Numbered from the stretch's first letter, positions 20,001 to 28,120 are shown. The stretch: DNA of 64,000 nt from Maribacter sp. BPC-D8 (GCF_035207705.1 NZ_CP128187.1:2418001-2482000); one strand, 5' to 3'. Translations and numbers: made by a program. Notes: generated by a model not told the origin, from the letters alone.

Positions 20001-20332
20001 TTGTAACCATTGACCCCTTATCATGTGAAGAAACACCTGAACCAGAGCCTGAACCAGAGGTATCTTGTACGGTTGATTTCCCCAATTTCTTTACTCCCAA
20101 TAATGATGGAGTAAATGATAGGTATGTTCCTATTACTAATATTTGTTCCCCTAAAGGAATGCTAAGTATTCATAACAGATATGGTCAATTATTGTTTCAG
20201 ACCAACTCTTTAGACAACACTTGGGACGGCACATTTAACGGTAAACCTTTACCATCATCAGATTACTGGTATCAATTTGAAAATGCAGAAAGTAATGAAG
20301 TAATTACCGGTCATTTTTCTTTAAAGCGATAG
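17051..20332 (+). CDS. LRR and tandem-repeat T9SS surface protein
   Basis: A 1093-residue protein with a signal peptide (about 1-20, ending MLSAQ). A plant-type LRR cap region (E-x-A-L-L-A-F-Y-N-A-T-x-G-D-x-W) is followed by about 15 leucine-rich repeats of the L-x-x-L-x-x-L-x-L-x-x-N-x-L-x-G-x-I-P kind up to about residue 450. An Ig-like domain (near 500-570, Y-E-W-F-K-N-G) comes next, then six 70-residue repeats (574-993), a PEPEPEPE linker and a type B T9SS sorting domain (FFTPNNDGVND, NRYG, TWDG, DYWY, HFSLKR). LRRs point to protein-protein or protein-carbohydrate binding; I infer a surface adhesin or receptor-like role. It has its own 179-bp upstream gap in which I see no clear promoter box. 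Confidence 0.85.
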   Translation: MTKLLSLFAFFGIFGMLSAQVTPAEEAALLAFYNATNGDTWTSQNDGNLLNDWDFSGDVTSDWYGLTVDVAGGHVVAMDMNPTNYANTSNIQSGFIPNELGDLQFLTLLDISASGLTGPLPVSITTLPILTSLNVWYNDLTGIIPIEVTDMTQLSVLHLGGNEFDGTIYPEYGDLINLTYLNLTENNLTGIIPTSLGNLTELRTLRLGNNTLTGNLPISLRNLSNLIELSIQATYIDGNLPEEYSELTTLQILDLSSYSSAINGGLTGSIPDSYGNLVNLRTLDLWGNALTGTLPESLSNWVDIEYFSIANNLISGTLPASYSSWTNIIRFEVFNNDLEGTIPDSYSSFTQMEYFSVNDNRLSGTLSPSFSQWASLESFNIYNNDFSGSFLQSYDQWTNLAVFNAFNNAFSGTIPATYNQWNNLINFNVNNNQLEGTVPDFTIIPGYTQNLNIENNRFQFGDFENEFPFYDANFSGFRDNPQAKVNDILTLNENTGDNVTLTTTVSGTQNHYEWFKNGLPITGAPDSPTLILTNIQATDAGVYHAEITSDIVTDLTLVRNDITVIIGCVMPMVDDPEDVIACGSYPLPALTNGNYFDQPNGTGSPFNEGDIITTSQTLYVYAGVSGCSNENDFEIQINNLTPADDPDDVIACGSYPLPALTNGNYFDQPNGTGSPFNEGDIITTSQTLYVYAGVSGCSNENDFEIQINNLALADDPDDVIACGSYPLPALTNGNYFDEPNGAGTPFNEGDIITTSQTLYVYAGISGCSNENDFEIQINNLTPADDPDDVIACGSYPLPALTNGNYFDQPNGAGTPFNEGDIITTSQTLYVYAGVSGCSNENDFEIQIENSLLADNPDDVIVCESYTLPALTNGNYFDQPNGTGSPFNEGDIITTSQTLYVYAGVSGCSNENDFEIQIENSLLGDNQDDVIVCESYTLPELTNGNYFDQPNGAGTGLFSGDILETSQTVYIYYESGSCSNESSFIVTIDPLSCEETPEPEPEPEVSCTVDFPNFFTPNNDGVNDRYVPITNICSPKGMLSIHNRYGQLLFQTNSLDNTWDGTFNGKPLPSSDYWYQFENAESNEVITGHFSLKR
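18770..20029 (+). repeat. Six in-frame 210-bp tandem repeats in the LRR protein gene
   Basis: The unit is exactly 210 bp (70 codons), and copies begin at 18770, 18980, 19190, 19400, 19610 and 19820. The first four are nearly identical in DNA, including silent positions. The fifth has a diverged start (VCESYTL in place of ACGSYPL) and the sixth is more diverged throughout. Each unit carries Y-P/T-L-P, N-G-N-Y-F-D, an N-G-x-G turn, a G-D-I-x-x-T-S-Q-T stretch and a C-S-N-E motif, with two Cys per unit. Confidence 0.95.
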
Positions 20333-20391
20333 AAGCCACTATTCTTTTTATTGCACTCTTTTAAATGGCACTTCTTTCGTAATTTTATAGC

Positions 20392-22380
20392 ATGAAATTC
20401 AAAGTAGTATCAGACTTCAAACCCACTGGGGATCAACCAAATGCCATTAAAGAATTGGTAAAAGGTATAAATGACAAGGAAAAATATCAGACATTATTAG
20501 GTGTAACCGGTTCTGGTAAAACATTTACAGTAGCCAATGTTATTGAAGAAGTTCAAAAACCGACACTTTTATTAGCGCACAACAAAACCTTGGCAGCCCA
20601 GTTATATTCGGAGTTCAAGCAGTTTTTTCCAGATAATGCGGTAGAGTATTTTGTATCCTACTACGACTATTATCAGCCAGAGGCATTTATACCCACAAGT
20701 GGTGTTTACATTGAAAAAGATCTTTCGATTAATGAAGATATTGAGAAATTACGTCTTAGTACGACCTCTTCTTTATTGTCAGGTAGAAGAGATGTAATCG
20801 TTATCGCTTCGGTTTCTTGCTTATATGGTATTGGTAACCCCGTTGAATTTCAGAAAAATGTCATCTCCATAAAAAAAGATCAAGTTATTGCTAGAACCAA
20901 GCTAATGCACCTATTAGTGCAATCGCTCTATTCTAGAACAATGGCAGAGTTTAAAAACGGTAATTTCAGGGTGAAAGGTGACGTTGTAGACGTTTTTCCT
21001 AGTTATGCTGACCATGCCTATAGAATTCATTTTTTTGGCGATGAAATTGAAGAAATTGAAGCTTTCGACCCATTTAATAATAATATTATAGAAGTTTACG
21101 AGACACTTACTATTTACCCAGCAAATATGTTCGTGACCTCTAAAGATGTTTTACAGAATGCCATTCATAGCATACAAAATGATTTGATAAAACAGATAGA
21201 CTACTTCAAAGAAATTGGAAAGCCACTAGAAGCAAAAAGATTAGAAGAGCGTACCAATTTTGATTTAGAAATGATACGTGAACTTGGGTATTGCTCAGGT
21301 ATAGAAAACTACTCTAGATATTTAGATGGTCGAGAGCCAGGTACAAGACCTTTTTGTTTGTTAGATTATTTCCCCGATGATTATTTAATGGTTATTGATG
21401 AAAGTCATGTTACCATACCCCAAGTACATGCCATGTATGGCGGTGACCGTTCTAGAAAAGTAAATTTGGTTGATTATGGTTTTCGTTTACCTGCTGCCAT
21501 GGACAACAGACCTCTAAAGTTTGAAGAGTTTGAAGCGTTACAAAATCAGGTTTTATATGTAAGTGCAACACCCGCAGATTACGAATTGCAATTGAGTCAA
21601 GGGGTATTTGTTGAGCAAGTAATTAGACCAACCGGACTTTTAGACCCTATAATTGAAGTAAGACCAAGCCTTAACCAAATTGATGATTTGGTAGAAGAAA
21701 TTCATATTCGTGTTGAAAAAGATGAACGGACTTTAGTTACCACTTTGACAAAAAGAATGGCAGAAGAGTTGGCTAAATATATGGACAGAATCAATATTCG
21801 ATGTAGATATATTCATAGTGATGTTGACACTTTAGAGCGTGTAGAAATCATGCAAGATTTGCGAAAAGGTATTTTTGATGTACTTATCGGAGTGAATTTA
21901 TTACGAGAAGGATTAGACTTACCAGAGGTTTCTTTAGTGGTTATTTTAGATGCCGACAAAGAAGGGTTTTTACGCAGTAATAGATCGTTAACACAGACCG
22001 TTGGTAGAGCTGCAAGAAACTTAAATGGTCGTGCAATTATGTACGCAGATAAGGTAACGGCAAGTATGCAAAAAACCATCGACGAAACAAATTATAGAAG
22101 ACAAAAACAGATACAATATAACACAGATCACAACCTTACTCCGAAAGCTTTGAACAAGAGTTTGGACAGTGTGCTTTCTAAGAACTCAGTCTCTACATAT
22201 CACTTCATAAAAGAGGAGTTGAGAGCTGCCGAACCAGACATGGATTATCTTACCAAAGAGCAAATAGAGAAGCTCATAAAAGACAAAAGAAAGGCGATGG
22301 AAAAAGCTGCAAAAGAATTAGATTTTATGCAAGCAGCGAAGTTAAGAGACGAAATAAAGTCATTGCAGGAGCAAGAATAA
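20392..22380 (+). CDS. uvrB: UvrABC system protein B
   Basis: Excinuclease subunit B, 662 residues, the normal length. It works in nucleotide excision repair: loaded by UvrA, it verifies the lesion and recruits UvrC. Seen in the sequence: Walker A GVTGSGKT (about 37-44), the DNA-clamping beta-hairpin region rich in Tyr (Y-Y-D-Y-Y-Q-P-E-A-F), a DESH box (near 339), the helicase motif R-E-G-L-D-L-P-E and Q-T-V-G-R-A-A-R-N, and a C-terminal UVR motif (F-M-Q-A-A-K-L-R-D-E) that contacts UvrC. It stands alone between a surface-protein gene and a gene-free stretch. Confidence 0.98.
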   Translation: MKFKVVSDFKPTGDQPNAIKELVKGINDKEKYQTLLGVTGSGKTFTVANVIEEVQKPTLLLAHNKTLAAQLYSEFKQFFPDNAVEYFVSYYDYYQPEAFIPTSGVYIEKDLSINEDIEKLRLSTTSSLLSGRRDVIVIASVSCLYGIGNPVEFQKNVISIKKDQVIARTKLMHLLVQSLYSRTMAEFKNGNFRVKGDVVDVFPSYADHAYRIHFFGDEIEEIEAFDPFNNNIIEVYETLTIYPANMFVTSKDVLQNAIHSIQNDLIKQIDYFKEIGKPLEAKRLEERTNFDLEMIRELGYCSGIENYSRYLDGREPGTRPFCLLDYFPDDYLMVIDESHVTIPQVHAMYGGDRSRKVNLVDYGFRLPAAMDNRPLKFEEFEALQNQVLYVSATPADYELQLSQGVFVEQVIRPTGLLDPIIEVRPSLNQIDDLVEEIHIRVEKDERTLVTTLTKRMAEELAKYMDRINIRCRYIHSDVDTLERVEIMQDLRKGIFDVLIGVNLLREGLDLPEVSLVVILDADKEGFLRSNRSLTQTVGRAARNLNGRAIMYADKVTASMQKTIDETNYRRQKQIQYNTDHNLTPKALNKSLDSVLSKNSVSTYHFIKEELRAAEPDMDYLTKEQIEKLIKDKRKAMEKAAKELDFMQAAKLRDEIKSLQEQE

Positions 22381-22962
22381 GCCAAGTATGTATAAATTAG
22401 ACTGAAATACAAATAGAGTATATTTAAACTTTACTTAAATATACATAAAATACTGGATATTAAATATTTAAATTAAATTTTTAGACAAGGCTAAAAAGGT
22501 AATATTGCTGTATAAAAAGAATTTAAAGGTATTTCTAAGCTGATTTCTTTTCAATTCTCAATAAGCTTATGTTTCTCATTTCATAAAATTTAAAAGTAAG
22601 AAAAGACGCTTATAAACTAAGAAATCCACTAGGCGAGTTTTACGAATTTACGTTAATTTTTACAACTATAAAATTACCGATTTTACACTCCAAAAAAAAG
22701 CTGATTTTTATAGCAAAAAAATCTACTTACAAGACTTCAAAAACAGCTTTTCAGAAAATAAAAAAGTAACAAATTCCCTACTCTATTTTGCAAAAAACAT
22801 ATTCTAAAATTCAATATAAATAATACAGATTATAAGAAAAATAAACTCACAAAAATCTACACGGAAAAATCTCAAATGAGGTAATTCCAAAATTATTAAA
22901 ATCATCTTTCATGATTATTTTCAATTCAAAAATATAGCCCAAAATAACAATTAAAAATAGGC
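22381..22962. other. Gene-free AT-rich stretch
   Basis: About 580 bp with no credible coding frame on either strand, no tRNA-like fold and no clear promoter box. A small inverted repeat (AATCAT / ATGATT, near 22900-22916) is the only local structure I can point to. It may hold 3' untranslated sequence of uvrB or an unrecognised small RNA; I see nothing that proves either. Confidence 0.5.
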
Positions 22963-22996
22963 TCAAAAAAAAGTGCTTTGATTTCTCAAAGCACTT
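22963..22996 (-). terminator. Rho-independent terminator of the Hsp20 gene
   Basis: A perfect 10-bp stem (AAGTGCTTTG / CAAAGCACTT) with a 6-nt loop is followed, in minus-strand reading, by a run of T residues. It lies about 45 bp after the stop of the small heat-shock protein gene. Confidence 0.88.
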
Positions 22997-23041
22997 AACT
23001 AAACAACTCAAACCAACCTAAAAAAACTTACTAACCAAAAC

Positions 23042-23467
23042 TTACTTTAACTCAATCATTCTTTTTGGCTTTGGCAAAGCCTCTTCTTTTTTCGGAATAT
23101 TAAATTTTAAAACTCCGCCTTCATATGTTGCTTCAATTTTATCTGTCGCAACTGTCTCAGGTAATGTAAATGCTCTTTTAAAAGATGAAATACTAAACTC
23201 TTTACGAGTGAAATTTTCTTTCACTTCTTTATGCTCTTCTTTAATTTCTGCAGAAATTGATAATACCGTATCATCAATTTCAATTTTAAAATCATCTTTC
23301 ACCCTACCAGGTACAAAAAGTTCTAATTCAAAATCTTTTTCATTTTCCTTTATGTTTACTGCTGGTAAAGATGAACGTGAATTTTCAGTTCCACCAAACC
23401 AATCTGGTCTAAAAATCTCATTCATTAATGCTGGGAACAAAACGTCATTTTTCTTTGTTAAACTCAT
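23042..23467 (-). CDS. Small heat shock protein, Hsp20 family
   Basis: A 141-residue alpha-crystallin-type chaperone that holds unfolding proteins in a refoldable state. The alpha-crystallin domain spans about residues 35-125; visible features are V-N-I-K-E, F-E-L-E-L-F-V-P-G, the F-T-R-K-E-F strand and the conserved G-V-L-K-F-N-I-P motif (about 118-125). The N-terminal arm is short and the C-terminal tail lacks an evident I-x-I motif (ends R-M-I-E-L-K). The gene stands alone, divergent from the DUF2254 gene, with its own terminator. The shared upstream region holds two direct repeats that could be regulatory. Confidence 0.95.
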   Translation of the reverse strand: MSLTKKNDVLFPALMNEIFRPDWFGGTENSRSSLPAVNIKENEKDFELELFVPGRVKDDFKIEIDDTVLSISAEIKEEHKEVKENFTRKEFSISSFKRAFTLPETVATDKIEATYEGGVLKFNIPKKEEALPKPKRMIELK

Positions 23468-23548
23468 AATCTTATTTTTTAAATAAATTAATTTAATAGT
23501 CGATATGAATAAAACAAATCATGTACCAACCAAATAAATACGCCATTA

Positions 23549-23591
23549 TGTCGCTTTTATCATTTCAAATAATGACATTTTGTCGCTTTTA
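23549..23591. promoter_or_regulatory. Direct repeat pair between divergent Hsp20 and DUF2254 genes
   Basis: The 11-mer TGTCGCTTTTA occurs at 23549-23559 and 23581-23591, 32 bp apart (about three helical turns), with a TGACA half-site in between (23573-23577). The position between two divergent genes fits an operator, but no regulator is identifiable. Confidence 0.35.
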
Positions 23592-23654
23592 AACTATAAG
23601 AGCCTGTAATTTTAGCATATCAGACAGTTATCTGCGTTCTCATTCACTAATTTT

Positions 23655-24941
23655 ATGGAGAGAATTTATAGCATGGATAGACTAATCAACATTTTTCACC
23701 AAATACGAACCAGAATTGCCTTTTACCCAACTATTATATCCTTAGCAGGATTACTATTGGCATTTTTAATGATTTATCTAGAGCAAAAGAATATTTCTGC
23801 ATATCTCATCGATGTAGCACCCGCATTAGTAATCGATGATACCGACACCGCTAAAACCATTTTAAGCACGCTCATAGGTGGTTTAATTTCCTTAACAGTA
23901 TTTAGTTTCTCTATGGTTATGGTGTTATTAAATCAAGCTTCTAGTAACTTCTCGCCAAGAGTATTGCCCGGCATTATATCTGACCAAAAACATCAAATAG
24001 TATTAGGACTTTACATTGCTACTATACTTTACAACATATTCATTCTTATCTCTATTGAACCGACAGAGAATTCTTATCAAACTCCCGGGTTTTCGGTGTT
24101 ATTGGGTATTATACTAGTAGTGGTATGTTTGGCTGCATTTATATACTTCATTCACCATATCTCACAAGCAATACAGGTAGGTAATATTCTAACAGCAATT
24201 CACTCTAGAACAAAATCTGAAATAACATCAATTATAGAAGAACAAGAGATGAATACCTTCGAGTTTCCAAATCATGAGCATTGGAAAAAATATGAAATTA
24301 CCGAAACCGGTTATTTTTATGGAATACTTAACGATGATTTACTGGAGTTATGCAAAGAGAACTCAATGAAAGTTATCATTCAATTATATAAAGGGCAATT
24401 TATTTTAGATGGCACCATCGGGTTTAAAACTGAAAAACCTTTAAATAACGAATTAAAGAAAAAGATAACGAGCACACTACTTTTTAGTAACGAAGAACTT
24501 ATCGGAGAAAACTACATTTATGGTTTTAGACAAATTTCTGAAATCGGCGTAAAGGCAATGTCACCAGGCATAAACGATCCCGGTACAGCTTTAAACACTA
24601 TTGACTACCTAACTTCGCTCTTTTTAAATTTAATGCAAAAGGCAGATTTTGAATACATTACCGATAACGAAAAAGAAAATTGGACACGAATTAAATGTGC
24701 GAAATTTTCTGAAGTTTTATTTAATGTAATGGCGACCTATAGACTTTACTGCAAACATGATATTACGGTAATGCGAAAATTGATGCACATGCTAAAAACA
24801 CTTACTACCCACGTGGTAAATTCTGATCAATTAGAAGTTATTGAGACAGAAATAGATGAATTAAGAGCAGATGCCAACAACAATATCGAGAACAAAAGAG
24901 ATCTTGGTAAACTAGATGCCGACTTTATATCTTGGTCTTAA
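23655..24941 (+). CDS. DUF2254 family inner-membrane protein
   Basis: A 428-residue protein of the uncharacterised DUF2254 family. Four hydrophobic segments are visible: near residues 23-43, near 70-95 (T-L-I-G-G-L-I-S-L-T-V-F-S-F-S-M), near 115-135 and near 145-170. A soluble domain follows, containing the conserved G-I-N-D-P-G-T-A motif (near 313-320). The role is not established. It is divergent from the Hsp20 gene, and its stop overlaps the stop of the convergent TerB-like gene by a few bases. The first ATG is used; a second (MDRL) lies 6 codons in. Confidence 0.85.
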   Translation: MERIYSMDRLINIFHQIRTRIAFYPTIISLAGLLLAFLMIYLEQKNISAYLIDVAPALVIDDTDTAKTILSTLIGGLISLTVFSFSMVMVLLNQASSNFSPRVLPGIISDQKHQIVLGLYIATILYNIFILISIEPTENSYQTPGFSVLLGIILVVVCLAAFIYFIHHISQAIQVGNILTAIHSRTKSEITSIIEEQEMNTFEFPNHEHWKKYEITETGYFYGILNDDLLELCKENSMKVIIQLYKGQFILDGTIGFKTEKPLNNELKKKITSTLLFSNEELIGENYIYGFRQISEIGVKAMSPGINDPGTALNTIDYLTSLFLNLMQKADFEYITDNEKENWTRIKCAKFSEVLFNVMATYRLYCKHDITVMRKLMHMLKTLTTHVVNSDQLEVIETEIDELRADANNNIENKRDLGKLDADFISWS

Positions 24942-25339
24942 TTATAATGAGCTTTGAAAATGGAAATTAATACCTCTGGTGGGACTATTTTATTCGGGTA
25001 CTTATGCATTATAGAAAGAACCTGCTGAATTGCACCTGGTGGTAAGCCCATGTTTAAACCGATATCATAAATTCTTTTGACCTCATTAAAATCTTGATCA
25101 TCATCGACATTCATTAGCAAAATCAACCTATGAAATTGCAATAAACGTTCTGATTGTGATTTAGGAATTATATGTTCAACGTTAGAAGTAAAGAGACTAT
25201 CAAAAGTCTTTTTACTTATTTCTAATTGCTGGGCAACCGAAAAAAGAAAATCATACTCAGATTCTTTCACCTCGTTATTAACTTTCGCAAACGAAATCAT
25301 TTCTGATAAAATACTCAATTTTTCTTTAGTAGTAGGCAT
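24938..25339 (-). CDS. TerB-like small helical protein
   Basis: A 133-residue, mostly helical, acidic protein with no signal peptide. The pattern (K-L-S-I-L-S-E-M-I, A-K-V-N-N-E-V-K-E-S-E-Y-D-F-L, later D-D-D-Q-D-F-N-E-V-K) resembles the TerB fold, in which acidic residues can bind metal; Bacteroidota homologues are often mislabelled as an excinuclease B-like protein. The ATG at 25339 is preferred over an in-frame TTG 15 bp upstream. Its stop codon overlaps that of the convergent DUF2254 gene. The function is unknown, possibly envelope stress. Confidence 0.6.
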   Translation of the reverse strand: MPTTKEKLSILSEMISFAKVNNEVKESEYDFLFSVAQQLEISKKTFDSLFTSNVEHIIPKSQSERLLQFHRLILLMNVDDDQDFNEVKRIYDIGLNMGLPPGAIQQVLSIMHKYPNKIVPPEVLISIFKAHYN

Positions 25340-25650
25340 ATTCTTACGTAACAAATTGATATTCAGCTGCTACATATTTTTAACGTAAAAGTCAGCTGTT
25401 TTATTTCATTTAGGGGGTTTTGCTTCACAAAAAATCGGTTTAAATAAAAAAATTAATTGATTAAGCTTCAGTTTAGCTTTAACAGAATAGTCGAACGTTT
25501 ATTTTACTAAAAAATATCGCCTACTTGGCAGACATATAAGATTTTTCTAAAAATATAATCTTCAGAAAACATCGAATACCCAAATTAACCCAACCTATTA
25601 ATAAGGTACAGCAACCAACAGGTCATATTTTTATAATAACTTGCAGTCCT
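25340..25650. other. Gene-free spacer between divergent genes
   Basis: Roughly 310 bp between the TerB-like gene and the DUF1456 gene. No coding frame, hairpin terminator or RNA gene is evident; the right end runs into the promoter-like box of the DUF1456 gene. Confidence 0.45.
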
Positions 25651-25658
25651 TAAATTTG
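25651..25658 (+). promoter_or_regulatory. Bacteroidota -7 box directly before DUF1456 ATG
   Basis: TAAATTTG is an exact match to TAnnTTTG and ends only 4 nt before the ATG at 25663. If used, transcription would begin at or next to the start codon, giving a leaderless mRNA. No clear -33 TTG is seen. Confidence 0.5.
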
Positions 25659-25662
25659 CGGT

Positions 25663-26040
25663 ATGACTAATAATGATATATTTAAAAAACTAAGAGTAGC
25701 GTTAAAATTCAGAGATGACCAAATCGTTGAGATTTTACAGCTTGTAGATTTTAAAATTTCTAAAAGTGAATTAGGTGCTTTCTTTAGAAATGAGGACCAT
25801 CCTAATTATATGGAATGTGGAGATCAAGTGCTACGTAATTTCTTAAACGGATTGGTACTTCAACTACGCGGAACAAAAGATGCCCCTAAAATACCGGGAG
25901 AAGTTTTATTGGCTATGGCAACCAGCACCAAAAGACCTACCGAAAAAGACAATGACAGAAAAGACTTTAAAACGAAGCAGATGAACAAGGTAGATACTGC
26001 CGTTAGCGCTGTGAAGTATAAAAACAAGAAAAAATCTTAA
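25663..26040 (+). CDS. DUF1456 family protein (YehS-like)
   Basis: A 125-residue cytoplasmic protein. The N-terminal two-thirds matches DUF1456 (N-D-I-F-K-K-L-R-V-A-L, D-D-Q-I-V-E-I-L, F-F-R-x-E-x-H-P-N-Y), a helical domain also found in E. coli YehS. The conserved Y-M-E-C-G-D-Q-V-L-R-N-F-L-N-G-L segment near residues 46-61 belongs to the same family. The tail is lysine-rich and likely disordered (ends K-N-K-K-K-S). No enzymatic role is known for the family. The gene is probably monocistronic. Confidence 0.82.
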   Translation: MTNNDIFKKLRVALKFRDDQIVEILQLVDFKISKSELGAFFRNEDHPNYMECGDQVLRNFLNGLVLQLRGTKDAPKIPGEVLLAMATSTKRPTEKDNDRKDFKTKQMNKVDTAVSAVKYKNKKKS

Positions 26041-26084
26041 TACACGGCTGTGTATTAAGATTTTTTATGGCATAATTAAATGAA

Positions 26085-26420
26085 TTATGCCTCTATTCGT
26101 ACAGGTATGGTATATACTTTACCTTCCTCTATGTCTGTCAAATTGACTTTTTGATAGTTTAATTTGGCTTTGACAAAACTTTCCATTTTATCAAATTCAG
26201 AATTCACAGATAGCACTACGATTTCCCCATCTGCATTCAAAGTAAAACGAACCTGGGCTGTTAAATCGTTATGCTCTTCAGAGAAATTATTCTCGGTTAA
26301 CATTTTTGAAATCTGTGCTGAAAGATTTCTAGAAGGGTTTTCTCCGTTAACATCGTTAGCTAATACATTACCTGTTGCAAGTAGCATTGTAGCTACGACT
26401 ACTAAACTTAATTTTCTCAT
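26085..26420 (-). CDS. Small secreted protein, TonB-C-like fold possible
   Basis: A 111-residue protein with a clear signal peptide (about 1-21, ending NVLA), so periplasmic or surface. The mature part contains V-R-F-T-L-N-A-D-G-E-I, then V-K-A-K-L-N-Y and Y-T-I-P-V-R-I, a spacing that recalls the C-terminal TonB/energy-transducer fold, but it has no membrane anchor or Pro-rich linker. I do not recognise a named family. It converges with the DUF1456 gene across 44 bp. Confidence 0.65.
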   Translation of the reverse strand: MRKLSLVVVATMLLATGNVLANDVNGENPSRNLSAQISKMLTENNFSEEHNDLTAQVRFTLNADGEIVVLSVNSEFDKMESFVKAKLNYQKVNLTDIEEGKVYTIPVRIEA

Positions 26421-26718
26421 GACTTTTTGTTTTTCACTCCAGTTTTTCTGAAGTATGATTAATAATTGATTGATGATGAATTACTAAAAAGACGACTGAA
26501 AAATGACAATGTTACAATTTGAGCATATTTTAACATCTCTTTAATATTAATTCCTCAATTATTCATGTCAAAATTAAAAATACAAGTCATGCAAAAAACA
26601 CATTTTTAAAGGCTTAACCATTATTTCATTTCAGTAACATAAAATATAGATTTGCTCCTTTTATGATTACGATTACTTAAACCTACAAACACAATAAATA
26701 CAGACTTTAATTATTAAA
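26421..26718. other. Gene-free AT-rich stretch upstream of the small secreted protein
   Basis: No coding frame and no RNA gene is apparent. It should hold the promoter of the minus-strand secreted protein; I find only a one-mismatch TAnnTTTG candidate and do not annotate it. The right end abuts the sucC terminator. Confidence 0.4.
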
Positions 26719-26750
26719 CAAAAAAAAGACCATTCAAAATGAATGGTCTT
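26719..26750 (-). terminator. Rho-independent terminator of sucC
   Basis: A perfect 10-bp stem (AAGACCATTC / GAATGGTCTT, 26726-26750) with an AAAAT loop, followed in minus-strand reading by at least seven T residues, 26 bp after the sucC stop. Confidence 0.9.
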
Positions 26751-26775
26751 TATATAATATGATAAGCAAACTTGT

Positions 26776-27969
26776 TTAAGCCAATACAGCTTTTACTTTA
26801 TCTGCAGCCTCTTGAAACTGTACAGCAGATTGTACTGCAAGTCCAGAGTTGTCAATAATCTCTTTTGCTATTTCAGCATTAGTACCTTGTAATCTTACAA
26901 TAATCGGCACTTTTATTGAATCGCCCATATTCTTGTAAGCATCAACAATACCTTGTGCTACACGATCACAACGAACGATACCACCGAATATATTGACCAA
27001 AATTGCCTTTACATTAGGGTCTTTTAATATGATTCTAAATGCTTCTTCAACTCTTTTAGCATCTGCAGTACCACCAACATCTAAGAAGTTAGCTGGCTCA
27101 CCACCTGCCATTTTAATTAAATCCATAGTTGCCATTGCAAGACCTGCACCGTTAACCATACACCCAACGTTACCGTCAAGATCTACATAGTTAAGACCAA
27201 CTTCTCTCGCTTCAACTTCAATAGCATTCTCTTCTCTAAGATCACGCATATCAGCATACTTCTTTCTACGGTATAGTGCATTATCATCGATAGAAACCTT
27301 AGCATCAACAGCCATGATCAAATCATCAGATGTTTTTAATACTGGGTTAATTTCGAACATATTAGAATCACTTTCTACATATGCCTTATATAATGATGCA
27401 ACGAATTTTGTCATCTCTTTGAACGCAGTACCTGAAAGACCTAAGTTAAAAGCAATTTTTCTTGCTTGAAAACCTAACAATCCTGTAGCTGGATCAATTT
27501 CTTCTGTAAAAATTAAGTGCGGAGTGCTTTCTGCAACCTCTTCAATGTCCATACCACCTTCTGTAGAATACATAATCATATTCTTACCAGTAGCTCTGTT
27601 CAATACAACAGACATATAGAATTCACTAGTTTCGCTTTCGCCTGGGTAGTAAACATCTTCGGCAACCAATACTTGGTGTACTTTTTTACCCTCTGCAGAA
27701 GTTTGCGGTGTAATTAAGTTCATACCAATAATCTGGTTTGCTATCTCTTCTACTTCTTTAAGGTTCTTGGCTAATTTTACACCACCACCTTTACCACGAC
27801 CACCTGCGTGTACTTGCGCTTTAATAACGTGCCATCCAGTTCCGGTTTCAGCAGTTAATTGCTTTGCAGCCTCAACAGCCTCTTTTGCATTTTGGGCAAC
27901 TATTCCTCTTTGGATGCGCACCCCAAAACTTGCTAATATCTCTTTTCCTTGATATTCGTGAAGGTTCAT
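26776..27969 (-). CDS. sucC: Succinyl-CoA synthetase beta subunit
   Basis: ADP-forming succinate-CoA ligase beta subunit, 397 residues, full length. It catalyses the substrate-level phosphorylation step of the TCA cycle together with SucD. An N-terminal ATP-grasp domain (M-N-L-H-E-Y-Q-G-K, A-Q-V-H-A-G-G-R-G-K-G-G-G-V-K) and a C-terminal CoA-ligase domain (F-L-D-V-G-G-T-A, V-N-I-F-G-G-I-V-R-C-D) are plain. No sucD is adjacent, which is common in Flavobacteriaceae. The gene has its own -7 box and terminator and so looks monocistronic. Confidence 0.98.
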   Translation of the reverse strand: MNLHEYQGKEILASFGVRIQRGIVAQNAKEAVEAAKQLTAETGTGWHVIKAQVHAGGRGKGGGVKLAKNLKEVEEIANQIIGMNLITPQTSAEGKKVHQVLVAEDVYYPGESETSEFYMSVVLNRATGKNMIMYSTEGGMDIEEVAESTPHLIFTEEIDPATGLLGFQARKIAFNLGLSGTAFKEMTKFVASLYKAYVESDSNMFEINPVLKTSDDLIMAVDAKVSIDDNALYRRKKYADMRDLREENAIEVEAREVGLNYVDLDGNVGCMVNGAGLAMATMDLIKMAGGEPANFLDVGGTADAKRVEEAFRIILKDPNVKAILVNIFGGIVRCDRVAQGIVDAYKNMGDSIKVPIIVRLQGTNAEIAKEIIDNSGLAVQSAVQFQEAADKVKAVLA

Positions 27970-27994
27970 ATATATGGTGAATTTAATTGTTAAG

Positions 27995-28002
27995 CAAAAA
28001 TA
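27995..28002 (-). promoter_or_regulatory. -7 box of sucC
   Basis: On the minus strand this reads TATTTTTG, an exact TAnnTTTG match, 25 bp before the sucC ATG. No clean -33 TTG is visible. Confidence 0.55.
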
Positions 28003-28120
28003 GGAAACAGTAAGTAATAATCTAAAAATACTGGTGATTAATTAGAATAACTAGTATAATTAATCTGATAAAAACACAAATTCCTTATTATGCGATTGAA
28101 TTTTGTAGCTAAAAAACGAC

